From Glycine soja (lineage: Eukaryota > Streptophyta > Magnoliopsida > Fabales > Fabaceae), in the NCBI RefSeq assembly GCF_004193775.1, contig NC_041002.1, forward strand, positions 13,381,472-13,445,471: a stretch of DNA of 64,000 nt. The letters are read 5' to 3'. A program made the translations under genes and the position numbers. Shown piece by piece: positions 44,478 through 57,000 of this stretch. The notes below the pieces were generated by a model. It ran no database searches. It saw only the letters and a list, made by a program, of their open reading frames with translations, and had not been told where the DNA came from. Each line of letters starts with the position of its first letter. The stretch's first letter is position 1.

Positions 44478-45096
44478 CTATGTGCACACAATGTCGAGGC
44501 CTTCTACCGCTCTCAGCCTCTCTTCAAGTAGATCAATATTTCCCTTGTCTTTTGCAAAAGGAACGAGTTCCTTAACGGGTGCAGATGGAGACGGGACGTG
44601 GCGGACTATGTTTGGTTGGGGGAACTCATGGGGGGCTGGTTCCTTGAGGGGAAGTAGAGGGCCTAAATGGGCATCTCCTTCATCATCTTCTTGCAGAGGA
44701 TAGTCGGCATGAGGAGGGAGCTGCCCCTCGAAGGTAGGGGCTTGGCTCAAATCGTCTGGAGCGGTATGGGGAGTGAAGTCTAGAGGCAAGCCATAAGGGT
44801 AGGCTTGAGGATTATACCTCCGATTGAAACCCGTCGCGTTTCTGTCTCGGCCTAAGTTTATTGCAGGCTGTAGCACCGGTTCCGCTTCCCTAGTTGTATT
44901 GGAAGCGGCCGCTGTAGCATTATCTTCTATAGTTTTTTGAATCTTTAGCATGGCCTCCGTGATAGAAGCCATTTGATCTTTTAAGGCCGATAGGTCGGCC
45001 TTCATCTGTTCTTGCACTCCCTCTTCGTTATCCATCTTACTTCTGGATCGGGTGTTATAGGGGTGCCTTTGCGCTTTTTTAGTTATGGTGAGTTCC
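44478..45096 (-). pseudogene. Element C gag, amino-terminal stub
   Basis: It opens after the acceptor-like TTTCTTTAG (45098-45097) with TITKKAQRHPYNTRSRSK and the ATG of MDNEEGVQEQMKADLSALKD. A Pro-rich variable linker and NIDLLEERLRAVEGLD follow. Just there the sequence switches to the 3' spacer, adding a few foreign residues before a stop at 44478. The capsid block is gone. The N-terminal frame is undamaged. Confidence 0.85.
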
Positions 45097-45278
45097 CTAA
45101 AGAAACAAATAGTGGTGAGTATGCCACCAAACATGAATATGCTAATGAATGATCAGAGCACTTGGATCCACCTCAAGGCTTTTTTAGACAACGTGATGAG
45201 TTTCAGAACTTCTCTTTTTATAAAAAGGAACAAAATCTTTTATCTAGCCAAGATCATACAAAAGTGTTACAACAGAAC

Positions 45279-47157
45279 CTAACGGTTTCTAATTATATGG
45301 GCCATTAAATCAATCATGTGTCGACAGTAATTGATTAGCCCGTGAATTTCCTCTGGGGCCGAACACACTTCAGCGATGGCCTTTGCTTTGGCTAGTAGTC
45401 GCGGGAGGTCTTGACTTCCATTTAAGGTCAAGGCAAACCTATGCATCCACATGGTCGCTTCTTGATGCAATGCATCAATCACCCTCCTTCTTGCTTCCTT
45501 CTCGATGTACGCTTGTGCGAAGTCCTCTACTAGTTTTTGTTCATAGGTCAAAGACTGGTTTAACTCTTCTTTGTATAGCTATCATGCTTTGCTCTGTGGC
45601 TATCATGCTTTGCTCTGTGGCTTCTAAGTGTTGGGCCAAACTCCTCTTGGATCTTGAGCAAGCAGCTAACTCCTCCTTTAAGACCATGCCATGTACTCGT
45701 GACTGGTCTCTTTCCTCTCTCCGGAGCTTGAGCTCATTGTTGCTGCCCCACAAAGCTCCTCGGAATTTATCTCGGCCATGCTCTTCCTTGCGAGCCCTCT
45801 AGGTTTCTCGTTCGAGGGCTCTTGCAGTAGCCGCATTTTCCTCTCGTAATCCGGCACACTCTTTCCGGATGTCTGTAGCGACTAACTTGAATTTTTCTTT
45901 GGTGAGTCTTGCCTTTCCTAGCTCTGATTTTAAAGCTTGGACTTCTTCATCCTCTTCCGAAGCTTCGAAGTTCTCCTCATTGATAATTTTCAATTTGGAG
46001 AGCCAATCTAACCCTCATGTATGAACTCTTAGCCATTCATGATAACCACCGATGATGCCATTACGGATGCCCCTAAGTTCTTTATCTTTCCTTAACGGGT
46101 TTTCCCATGCCTTGTGGACTCTTTGTACGATCTTGAAACTTTGCGCGCCGAAATCTCTCAATAGGAAAGGCGAGAGGCTCTCTTCCGTCGGTGCTCCCCT
46201 CATGGGGTACCCTAACTGTCTTATAGCAAGTGCGAGATTATAGTTAATACAACCCCTCGTCCCTATCAATGGAACGTTTGGGTAGTCCTCACATGAGAAG
46301 AGAACTCCCTCCTTTCCTTCCTTCCATCGAGGAAACCAGTTGATTGTGCTGCCTCCTATCCCAGCCAAGTATTGGTCCCAATCTACTCTTCTCTTTTTGA
46401 CGCACGAGCGATAACTTTGAAGCGGACACGGATGCCTTATGTCTTGTTGAAATAGGTGCGAGACCAACCACACACAAAGAACGGGTAAGCAGCAGACAAT
46501 CCGTGCGTTGTTCTTCTCGCACCTTCGGTCAAATGTATCAAATAAGTCCGCCAAGATAGCTACCACCGGGCTCTCCTTGCTAGGGTGATATGCAAGGAAA
46601 GCATCAATTGTGGCTAGGTCCACCAAACCGTCCACGTTTGGAAAGAGGACAACCCCAAAGATTAGCAAAGCTAGTATATCCGCAAATGGGACCCACTTCT
46701 CTTGATTCGCCATATCCCTTGCCTTGCCTTCCAAGTATTTCCGCGGTAGGCCCACTACGCCGTTTCGAGTTTGCTTCATACGATCCAACTCTCTCGCCGA
46801 ATCTCCGACCACAGCTGCAATCTTGCTCAAGGAGGGAAGAAACCCGGAGAAAAGATACGGTTTTCTTCCCCCAAGAGGGCATCCTAAAATCTCCTCAAAT
46901 TCTTCAAAAGTTGGTACTATTTGGAAGTCCCCAAACGTGAAGCATCTCAACAGCTGGTCATAGTATTAGGCGAGGGATACAATGGCTTCCGTAAATACCT
47001 CCGCTGTGGTCAAATCTAAAATCTTTCCGTACACTTTGCGGAAGGCTTTACTTTGGAGGGGTCCCATCAACCGTCCCAACTCCTTAAGGCTGGTGACATC
47101 TAGGCTCTTAATCTTGACTTGATAGAATCTTTTTCCGTTTTGATTTGTTCCCATCAT
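45279..47157 (-). pseudogene. Element C ORF1 (plant-mobile-domain-like with coiled coil)
   Basis: Start MMGTNQNGKRFYQVKIKSL at 47157, four bases after the acceptor-like CCTTTTTTAG (47163-47162). A TAA at about 46965 replaces Gln of A. 46950-46015 is open (311 codons) with CFTFGDFQI, EEILGCPLGG, FPNVDGLVDL, FDRRCE and NWFPRWKEG. TGA near 46014 precedes the coiled coil (VQALKSELGKARLTKEKF), then TAG near 45800 and a frameshift near 45540, before the conserved end HEATMWM-like and HMIDLMAHIIRNR at 45279. It is better preserved than A over the head domain. Function unknown. Confidence 0.82.
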
Positions 47158-47850
47158 TTACCTAAAAAAGGGTGAATCAAGGCTCCGATATGAATGATGC
47201 AATGCGCATGCATGAAACGAAAAGAAAAACAAGTGGTAATTTACATATACGAGACCGAAAAAGATCCATCTTTTTAATACTACGTTCTAAGCATTGCGGC
47301 GCCCCAACGTATGCATTAAAAAGTGACGCATTACTCTAAAGAGACAAAATATCACTAGCTATACAGCAAAACTATAATTTATGTGCTATTCGCAGAAGAA
47401 TGCATGAGAACAAATGGCACAGAGCGTGTTTGCTCCATGCCCCTATTTGGGGACCTATAGGATAATATCTAGGGGTCTCTAATAACTACTCCCAACGATC
47501 CATATTTCACATGGCCGTTTTCTAGAGGTATCATCACTCAAGATAATAATATTGCGGCGGTATGGAATACCAGCGGCAACACATTATAAAGAGAGAAAGC
47601 TCTAGACGAGGTTTCACTATTATCAAGCAAGTCGAAGACCTAGCATGACCATAGATTCACCTCCACTCCTTAGATTCCCATGGACCCGGGTATAGGGCCC
47701 CTTTTTTACTCAAACCCGTGGGTGCTTAGAATGCAGTGTAAAAATGTGGAAAAGACAACATTAATTATATTTACACAGTTCAACAAAATGCACACACAAA
47801 GTTTCACAATTCCACAATTTCCTAAAATAGGCCTAACTCACAAAAACAAT
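47158..47850 (-). other. Element C untranslated leader
   Basis: No gene. Reversed, it matches the leader of A in patches, for example near 47640-47690. It ends with the acceptor-like site upstream of ORF1. Confidence 0.65.
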
Positions 47851-47867
47851 CCCCAGTGGAGTCGCCA
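47851..47867 (-). other. Element C primer-binding site (tRNA-Arg type)
   Basis: On the minus strand, TGGCGACTCCACTGGGG begins two bases after the LTR end at 47870. One base differs from A. Confidence 0.85.
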
Positions 47868-47869
47868 AT

Positions 47870-49362
47870 TGTCGCAACCTACCCTTTTGCGAGCAAGCGA
47901 GGCGAGGCTCACGAGTGCGCTTCCAAAGGAGGAAAATGCGCGGAGTCGCCACCAAAATTTATTTGTGCAAAAGGTCGGAAAAACTGAAGGAAACCGGTCA
48001 TGAAGATTATTCCAAATTCGGGAGTTGTATTTACGTTTGAGGAAGGTATTAGCACCTCTCACGTTTATCCCAAAGGACAACAGCCTTAATTTTAGAATTG
48101 TGTGAAATTGTGTACCTAAACTTTTATTTCTTTTTTATTTTTGAGGTCGACAATAGTGGGGCTCTTGCTCCTACGTACCCTCCATCAAAGAGGAAATAAG
48201 ACTTATGTAGTTCTTTCTAAAGGGCGAATCAAGCGATTCTTTTTACTTGGAAGGAGGTCCTTTTAAGGTGTTGGACCTTAAAATGGCCCATTTTACTTGG
48301 TGAGAAAAACTGAGGTATCGAACCTTAAAATCCTTTTTAGTGATTTTTTGCGGACGAGCTTGACGTTGCGAGTTGATTTTAGCCTTAGTTTCACTTTAGT
48401 TATTAGTCAATTCAATTAAGAAAGAGAAATCCCAAACAGAAACGTCTGATTGCTTTTTTTGGTTTATTTTACTAAAAGATATTTTTTTATTATTATATTA
48501 TTATTTTACCTTTTTTTGGTTTCCAACGTGGTTACGGCATGACCGAACGGTCGGATTTCATTTTAACAGAAATTGAAGGATATTACAAATCAAATGATCG
48601 GTGGAAATTTATTTTATTTTTTGATTGGGCGAGAAAATGACTTAAGTAAATGACTAAAGCACGTCAAAAGGGGGTACGGAAAGTAAATGAAACGAAAATA
48701 AAAGTATGCGAAAAAAATGGGGACCACCAAGGGTACATAGAATGAATTGAAAAGTTTGATTTCGGGAACTTACCGGTTGAAGACCGAAGAACGGTTGAAA
48801 ATCTTCGCGAAATCACCCACGGAAATGTTACGGAAACGTTACGGAAGAACCTCGGCTTGGATTTTCTTCACGGAAACAATTTTCCTCACTAATTTTAAGT
48901 GATTACGAAGTACCAGAAGGGCTGAACCCCTTTCTTCTTCACTCCTCCCTCTATTTATAGGAAAATAAGGGAGGAGCTTGCCACCCAGCTTGCCCAAGTG
49001 AGCCAGGTTGCTTCCTCCAGAAGCAACCGCCTTCTGGAGGAACATCCTGGAAGGCCCAAGTGGGCCTAGTTGCTATTTACACCCCCCTTTGCTTTTTTTG
49101 GTGATTCTTTTTTCGTAATGTTACGAAACTTTACGAATTTCATAACGATACTTGTTTTCTTTCTGTAAGGTTACGGAACCTTACGGATCATGTAATTACT
49201 CCTTTTTTAGCTTTCGGAATGTTACAATGCTTCCTTTTTGATTTCCGGCATGTCTCAGAACTTCACGTATTGTGCAACAAAGGGTGCCAAGTACCTCGAA
49301 GCAGTCAACCAAAGGTTGCATGCCATCAAACAATAGTCCCCAGACGGAATTAGGGTATGACA
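47870..49362 (-). repeat. Element C 5' LTR
   Basis: On the minus strand it runs from TGTCATACCC (49362) to GGTTGCGACA (47870). TATA box at 48959-48952, donor GTAAGT at 48773-48768, GC palindrome near 48990-48980. Confidence 0.95.
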
Positions 49363-50847
49363 GCTATCAATGTCTTTTGTCGAGATTTCAATGTCTCCTT
49401 TACATTGCAAAACTTCAAGGTCTTTTGTTTGATGTACCTGATGCCTTCTATATTCTTTCTTTTGATAGGTTTCACTGCTTGGGTTTTCGCTAGTAGCTGG
49501 TCGGATGGCAAGATCGCTAGGATGAAATTAGTGTCCTTATCTTTACTTACCTTTTCATTTTCAATAAAAGACAAGTAAAGAGGGCAATTGTCAGACCCTA
49601 ATTTCGTCCGGGGAGTACCGTTTGCTAAAGTTTTGATTCTTGCCAGCCAAATTAAGCTACTTAACACCAGTTGTCGCGCAATACGAAAGGTTTTTCAACA
49701 TTTCGGTAAAGAATGCGGAAAATACCCAAAATGGAGGGCAAAAGGGTCATTTGGAAGCTTTTTCTGACCCCTGGCTTGCCCAGGCGAGCCTCTGGCTCGC
49801 TTGGGCCCCCAAATAGCTTAGGGGTGAAGTAACCAGCTCACCTGGGCAAGCAAGGTTACTTCAACTTGACGCAACAGCTCACCTGGGCAAGCTGCAGATC
49901 AACCAAGTCCCCTCATTTTCTATAAATAGGCGTGAGGGGGCTAAAGGAAGGGGTTGAGCCTTCATATATTGAAAGGATTTAGTGAAATTAAGGAGAATAA
50001 GGAGAAAGAATAAGAAAAAATGAGATTGAGGCGCTTCCGAATCACAACCGTGATCGATTCCTACATCGTTCTTCATTTATCAACCGGTTAGTATTTATTT
50101 TAAGGTTTTGAATTTTCTCTATTCACCCTTAGGGGTCCTCCTTGTTGCTTTGTGCATCTTCATCTCATTCTTCTACCATTAGTAATCTCATTTCTTCATG
50201 TAAAGCAAATTTCAACCGATCATTTGAGCCGTAATCTCATTTTATCCTTGTAAAATAAAATTTCAACCGATCATTTACCTCACAAGTCGTCTTTTAATGA
50301 GATTGAAAGTAAATAAGTGAAATCATGATAAAATCAACATGTAATCGAGCTTTTTATGCAAAAAAGGTCGCTCGAGTCCGTTCAAGGTCCAACGTCTTAA
50401 CGATCTCTTTTTATTTTTTATTGGTTAAAATGAACCTTTCAAAATTTTAAAATCAACTCATCGCATAACTTTCTTGCTTTTTAAAGAACTATGTAGTTCT
50501 GAGTTCCTCATCGCACTTGAGGATACGTAGGAGCAAAGACAACACTCTTGTCGACCCCAAAAAGTAAAAAAACATAAAAAGGAGAAAAATAAATAAATAT
50601 TGAAGTCATGATTTTGCACACTCGTTTAAAGGCTGTCGTCCCTTGTGACGAACGCTTGGGGTGCTAATACTTTCTCCACGTGTAAACAACTCCCAAACCC
50701 TTTTCTTAGAAATCCGCAAACCAGTTTTTGGTTTTCCTAACGTTTTTCTCGAATAAACATTGGTGGCGACTCTCGCGCATTTTTCTCTTTTGGATGACGC
50801 ACCCTTGAGTCTCGCCTCGCCCTCCTGCTGAAGGGTAGGTTGCGACA
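49363..50847 (+). mobile_element. Element B, last segment with 3' LTR
   Basis: It holds the last part of the B tandem array (to about 49440), a short unique stretch, the polypurine tract (AAGTAAAGAGGGCAAT, 49573-49588) and the 3' LTR. Confidence 0.9.
49589..50847 (+). repeat. Element B 3' LTR
   Basis: 1259 bp from TGTCAGACCC to GGTTGCGACA. TATAAATA at 49921-49928, preceded by three partly degenerate AGCTCRCCTGGGCRAGC motifs (49778-49895). Donor-like GTTAGT at 50087. Two TACGTAGG-like motifs near 50490 and 50524. It is shorter than the A and C LTRs and lacks the 52-bp U3 array. Confidence 0.93.
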
Positions 50848-50970
50848 ATGTTAAATGTGTATTATTATTTTTAAGTAGTTGTTGTACTATGTGATAATGA
50901 ATTATAACATTTATTCTTAATTATCCATGTATGATAGATTTATCATTCAAACATTCTTAAAATGAGAATG

Positions 50971-50971
<1 letters not shown>

Positions 50972-51039
<68 letters not shown>
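50972..51039. repeat. (AT)n microsatellite
   Basis: About 34 uninterrupted TA units. Confidence 0.97.
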
Positions 51040-51041
<2 letters not shown>

Positions 51042-51804
51042 AAGGTTTGGACTCCATCCAATATTTCAATTGGACAAAAGATGTGGATCAATTTTTAGTT
51101 TTTTTTTGTTGCCATTTTTACATTTCAACGAAGATAATTTAAATCAACATGCCATTGTAAAAGGTTTGGTGAAGCTTTAGTGGTATGTTAACATATATAC
51201 CTTTTGCCCATATTTTGTTATTGATTTCATTATCTTACATATGAGATGTACATGAAATTATTGTAAAAATAAAAATAAAAATATGAACCTCTTGGACTAA
51301 GCAAATGTTCCCAAAAGATTATTACTTTAGGTGTGAAAGACATTGTATTCTTGTGAAAGAGCATGTTAGTGTCTTTTGTGGTTAAGGAATTAAAATTTAT
51401 TTCAGGACAATTCACAACTTTAGATGCCACCTTTTTTAGGGTGGCTAAAATGTTTGATTTGGTAATATCTTGGAACTCTATTCTTTCTTTTTCCTTAATT
51501 ATAGCCTTCTGCTTATATTGACTATGTCCATGTTTCATCATGCAACTAGGGGTATCTCTTTCACTTGTTACTCCGAATTGTCATCCATTGTTTATATCAA
51601 TTTTTAATTTGGTAGGACTTTATTTTTTATCAATAACTTTGTTTCATTGACAACTTATTTTTGGCTTTCCATAAGATATTTGTTTATTGGGTTGTGGCAT
51701 CAATTGTCCCATGACAGAGGCCTAGGTGGGTCAAGTCACAATCGACTTGTGGTATTTGGGTTGTTATGCTCCTAGAGAGAAAAAGTTGTGCCCTGAATAT
51801 AAGC

Positions 51805-52310
51805 TATAGCTTTTGGCCTAGTGGTAAGTACTCAATCCTACATTGCTTTCAGATCCAATGGTTCGACTTGGTAATCAACTTAGATGAGTAAAATGGTTGC
51901 GGTGGATCCTTTTGGTTTGGGGATTCCTTGGATCGAAAGTCTTCCTGGCAGTGACTCCAGGTGGTGTATCCCGTGGGTGGAGCAGCGGTGCAAGTATCTA
52001 AAGCATGTAAACTCTAATGGTCACCATGGAAATACTCGTCGATGAAAATGGCTTCCGCTCGAAGGGGAAGCTACCATGTGGATGAAACTCACACTTGAAA
52101 GGAAGATTCTTAGAGTACAAATGTGAGGTGAAGTCCCACATTATGTAGAAATAAGAAGGTTTAACATCATATAAGTGAAGGAAAAACCCATAAAACCCTT
52201 AAAGTTTTGAGTTATAGTGTTGTGTCAAGTTCGTTTATATAGTTACCTATGACTCATTGGTGTAAAATCTCTCTGGTATTTACCCTTCGGTTGCGCAACA
52301 ATATCTATCT
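51805..52310 (+). mobile_element. SINE-like candidate with pol III A and B boxes
   Basis: TGGCCTAGTGG at 51814-51824 matches the A box exactly. GGTTCGACTTG at 51860-51870 is close to the B box, 35 bp away, as in tRNA-derived SINEs. No tRNA cloverleaf is obvious. The 3' end and a target duplication were not found, so the right border is a guess. Confidence 0.3.
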
Positions 52311-52646
52311 TCATAGATCTTGGTTACAAAATAGCTATTTAATATATGCTAGTATAGATCATGGAAGTGGTAGTGAACCATTTTGGTTAGGCTAATTATC
52401 AAATTTTCAATTAAATTGCAACCATGCAATTAGCAAAATTTCAAAATTGCATTTGGTTCATATTATTGCCATATATTTTTTCATAATATTGACAGCCATA
52501 AAGAGGGCATGAATTGAAGCTTTGGAGAGCAAGGATAGGAAGTGACCATGTTAAGAGTCATCTATCTCTAAAGCTTGAATTCATATATAGGTGAATAATT
52601 TTATTATGTCTATCACAATGCAAAAATGAATCAAGACATTCCATGC

Positions 52647-52659
<13 letters not shown>

Positions 52660-52735
<76 letters not shown>
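52660..52735. repeat. (AT)n microsatellite
   Basis: A near-pure TA run of about 76 bp. Confidence 0.97.
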
Positions 52736-52740
<5 letters not shown>

Positions 52741-52943
52741 TCAAGCAAAAGTGGACAAGTTCTATAATCCATCAAGTTACCAATCAGTAATATAATTATA
52801 TGAAGGTGTTTAATAAGTTTTTGTATACACATGAATAAGATTAATCCCATTAAAACTAATTTTCCAATGAATGATCATCTATCAGTATAGTATGTATTCT
52901 TATATTTTTGGATAGTATATAATATTTCCCCTTTGTTTATTAG

Positions 52944-53253
52944 GGGAATTATCTAAAGGAAGACACTCCCATCACCAATTATGGAAATGGTCAGATCATT
53001 GTTTTATTATCAACACACTATGCCGCACTTATCCCACAGGAAACAACATCGAAAAAGGACCTTTTAACATGGCTTTTAGAACAAAAGGATCTAATTTCTT
53101 TAGACAAAATTCTTGGAGAGTGCTAAGGTCATCCACTTCCACCGCTGGAGAAGGGTCATTACCTCAAAACAATCCAGGTTCATGGCGGCATGAGAAATTA
53201 AATGCACGGTATTCTCCCGGAGTTCGTGCTTTGGTCCTGGTGCAAGTGTTGAT
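52944..53253 (+). pseudogene. Unrecognised gene remnant, left part (split by CACTA element)
   Basis: A good acceptor (TTTGTTTATTAG) ends at 52943 and is followed by a clean frame to 53128: GNYLKEDTPITNYGNGQIIV... ending LDKILGEC. A second frame from 53069 (MAFRTKGSNFFRQNSW) overlaps it. A third frame reaches the CACTA insertion with SSCFGPGAS and continues on the other side. I do not recognise the family. The clean exon-like frame suggests a former host gene, now degraded. Confidence 0.4.
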
Positions 53254-54889
53254 CACTACTACAATAAAAGCATACTACATCGGTTATTTGTGGCTTACAA
53301 CATCGGTTATCGACCGTCGTCGTATTAGGCATCATAGAAAGTGTAGACATCTATGATGACGGTTGTATTGAATCGTCGTAGAATGTATAACATTCTAAGA
53401 CGGGTTCCTGCCAAGGACCTTCTTAGAGTGTACCTCATTCAAAGACGGTCTTAAAGACAACCGTCTTAGAATGTATTATTTTTTAAAAAAATAATTTCAT
53501 TTTTTGTAGTCATCTCCATCTCAGCTATATTATAATGATTGACACCAATACACTGCTACTTAAGTGCCACATAATAATTGATAAAAACGTGTGACCATTC
53601 AACTAATTAATGTATAAGAAAATTATTTTTGTCTCTAACTATATTATAACAATCATACATAAATTTCATTAAAATGAGACACTGCCAGTAATAGAAGATT
53701 TTCTATTTTTTTAAAGGCATCTTTCTAGTAGATTAAAAAGCCATTACAAAATATATTAAAACTAAATTAAAATGTTCTTAGAATAATGGGGAATATAAAG
53801 TCGAGTTTTTATTGTAATGATATATACTCAACTGAAATAAATGGAATAGAATGCCACAATTCAGGTTACCTTAACAATAGTTTGATCATATAGAAGAGGC
53901 AACAGATCAGGAAGAAGCCCCTTAATGAGATTCGGCTTATTGTGTGCTAATGTGCTTATAGCCAAAACAGCAGCTCGCCTAACATGTTGCATACTCATAA
54001 TAACAACCTGCAAAAGTTCCAACTAATTAACCATCGACCAGTATGGCACAAATATGCAACCAATAAAAAGAACATAGCATGTTATATTTCTTGAACGACA
54101 TTCAGTAAGGTGATTAAAAACTCACCCTATTGTTATCCTTGATAAGCATCAGAAATAAAGATATTTAAGGGTATATGATCTCATTTATCTTCTCTAGACG
54201 CTCAACTATGGAGTACTTCACAGCAATGACAACAGTAGCTCGAGTAAATGCAGATGGGCTGGTTGTTCTTACCTATAGAAGTTTCAAACCATATAAAAAC
54301 AATCATCAAATACAACACTTGTAAGTCACAGGCACAAGTATAGGATACCAAAAGAAAATTCAGATACCTTGAGTGCAGGGATGAGTTTAACAGGCTCAAT
54401 AAGAGCAATTTTGCCTTAACACTCCACCATTACATTGCACACTCTCTCTTCCTCACTTTCACAATGGTTGAAGAGTAAATTAAGTATTTTCTCAACACTG
54501 GACTCTTGAAACTTTGCTTTATCTACAGATTGTCTCACAATTACCTACCAGGTAGGGGCAAGAGAATTGTATATATATTAAATTAAATATTCACAAGTTT
54601 TCATGATTGCGTATATATATTAAATATTAGAAAGAAATCAAATTAACTAGATAGATTTTGTTAAGGCAACACGCCTCTTTCAAAGAATGAGGCAAGAGAT
54701 ATTGTTTCTTCTGCTGATTATCAATTTGATCCAAGATAAATGGCAAGTATTTTGGAAGATTACCAACAACAATGTTACCAAGAGCATATGAGGCAGCAGA
54801 CTTTATCTCTTCAAAAGGGGTCTGGAAAGATTCAATAACAATATTTTCTATGTGTGCATATGTACTTAGATCCTTCCTTCTACCAATAT

Positions 54890-55170
54890 AGAAAAATAAT
54901 TTACTCGTGTTTTTGTAATGAAATCAAATGACATTTTTGTAAAATTAAGTTATTTCCACAATTAGAATTAACTTTTTCAATATAAGGGGTTGGGAAAAGA
55001 AGCATGAAGGGATTGACCAAAATTATGTTTGATTAATTATTATGCTTGCCCTAGCTCCTATTTTGAAGAGAGAAAAATAATTTACCCGTGTTTTTGTCAT
55101 GAAAACAAATGATATTTTTTGTAAAATTAAGTTATTTTCACAATTAGAACTAGTTTTTTCAATGTAACAT
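54890..55170. repeat. Direct repeat of about 90 bp inside CACTA I
   Basis: Two copies, at about 54892-54982 and 55075-55165, share ATAATTTAC(T/C)CGTGTTTTTG and a TAAAATTAAGTTATTT core. They lie in the non-CAND1 insert between captured exons. Confidence 0.7.
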
Positions 55171-56103
55171 GATTAAACATCACATACTTTTCATGTATTA
55201 ATTATGGACGGGTTTGTTTTAACTTAATTTTTTTAAATAAGTGTTTTCTTAAAAAAAATTCTTAATAAACAGATAGAATTTACTTCTCAAAATGAGAAAA
55301 AACATTTTATTTAAGTATAAAAATTTAGAGACAAACATAAGGAAAAAAAAACAAAAAAAACTCCTAATTTTATTAAAATAAGTATTTTTTAAGAAACAAA
55401 TTTAACCAAATTCATCCTATATTTCATAAGCCATTTTCTTCAATTTCATACACTCATTGACATATTCAGTTAAAAATATGCATTGCTTTCAATGTTTTAT
55501 GGTGAATCTTTGTTTATAAAACTGTATATCTAAGCCTTTTTCTTTATTTATTGGAAACTTTTCTTTATTGTCATTCAAAAACAATTTTTAATAGTTCATC
55601 TACTTTAAGAAAACTAGGTATAGTAATCCAAAAGAAAATAAATTAAGAGAATGCACTTAGTACTAGAGGATGGAAATTGACCCATCAAGGTGAACTACAT
55701 TAAAAAAATGCAAAACAATAAACCTACTAAATTTAAATATTTAGATATATAAAAAAATTAATTAAACATAATTATAACATGTTAAAATTTGATATGTGAA
55801 TCTCTTATGGATAGTTTTACATTTGTTCATGGCAATATGAACTATCATGTGAGTAAAAAATATTTTTTTAAAAAAATTAACAATGAAGAATCTCACACTT
55901 TTGGTTGGGTGACAACAAGTTCTTTAAATTATTTAATGAAGTTCTTACCAACGTAGTGAGAAATTATTCTTTGTTATTCTATTTAATGATAGAAAAAGTT
56001 CTTTAAAATATATAATGAAGTACAAACGGTAAATTCTGATAGGGATGATGAATGTCTCCCACCACAAGAAACAAAGAAACCTAATAGAAACTGGTCAAGG
56101 AAC

Positions 56104-56286
56104 ATGACCCCACCCAAATGTGCACGTAGTGGACCATTGGTCAAGGTTAAGGCTGAACATCATAGACGCATCAATAGTGAAGGGGATGTTGGACCAAGGT
56201 TGGTAAGAAGCAATGGAATGAGAAGAGAGTGGAGTTTGAAGGATTTGGCTGGGCAACAACAAGACAAGGGAGTTAGATGCTATTGA
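56104..56286 (+). pseudogene. Small plus-strand gene fragment inside CACTA I
   Basis: A 60-codon frame with PRLVRSNGMRREWSLKDLAG near the end, followed by TGA. The pattern, a Ser/Arg-poor linker then LVRS-GMRR-W-S-DL, resembles the C-terminus of small plant proteins of unknown function. It lies in the 54840-57000 insert, opposite in strand to the CAND1 exons. It may be a third captured fragment. No start or promoter was found. Confidence 0.4.
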
Positions 56287-57000
56287 GATATCTATCATTC
56301 ATGGGCCATAAATTGTTGAATTTTGTTGGACTTTTCCATTAACATTGTGTATTCTTGTATTCTTTGGGGGAGAAAGTATTCCATGATCCCTTGACTACTA
56401 AGTGGTTATATTGCTAAAGATTAGAACGTCATCATGCGTCACACTACATGAAGGAGAAACTCTTGTGCTTATGGTTAGCCAACAAAAAATCCCTTGATAG
56501 TATGGCTTTTTCCTTCTCGTTTAATGGTTTTAGCCTTAGATGATGCTTTAGGGACTTTTAATCTCCCCCAAACATAAAAGTGCAAGGTGCTGCTTAGCCT
56601 TTCAAAATTAAAAGGGAAAATGCACAATGATTAGTACACATAGAAGACAAGGAACAATCTACTGTTGTGGAAATATATTTCATTTTATTTGAGAGGTGTT
56701 GGGAACAAGCAATTCCACAATTGATTCTAGAGATCTTCAAAAGATAATCAAGATATGCTATGATATTCTATATAAAGTCTAAAATACTATGAAGATATTC
56801 TATCAGAGCATAGCCACTTAAAAAGAAAGAAAAGAAATTAGAAATATAAGGAGTTATAGGAAATGACGGGATAAAACTGACAGCAAACCAACACCTATAA
56901 ACTGCAAGATCAGATTGAATTAGAGCAGGCTGCAACTGCATAAATAGTTAAATACTGAGATGGATTATCAATTAAATTCACTACACAATAGAAATACTGA

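Larger units (their letters stand above)
37437..49362 (-). mobile_element. Element C, deleted Ogre-like element on the minus strand
   Basis: LTRs of 1493 bp (5') and 1476 bp (3'), TSD GCTAT, PBS TGGCGACTCCACTGGGG, conserved polypurine tract. In its own orientation it carries ORF1, the first about 190 codons of gag, then, after a large deletion of gag-pol, the 3' ORF and a tandem array. It lacks protease, RT, RNase H and integrase and is non-autonomous. LTR divergence is about 8% over the first 200 bp by eye. Confidence 0.95.
50848..52940. other. AT-rich flanking DNA right of element B
   Basis: I see no supported gene. The five bases after the B LTR are ATGTT, the expected target duplication. 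It contains two (AT)n runs, a SINE-like stretch and a minus-strand open frame of 103 codons (51541-51230) with no recognisable motif, which I do not call. Confidence 0.6.

Noticed and set aside
51230..51541. Minus-strand open frame of 103 codons
   Set aside because: No motif, AT-rich composition, tail made of Tyr/Phe repeats, no start context or conserved neighbour; likely random.
51814..51870. Functional tRNA gene
   Set aside because: A and B boxes are present but no acceptor stem, anticodon arm or cloverleaf can be formed around them.
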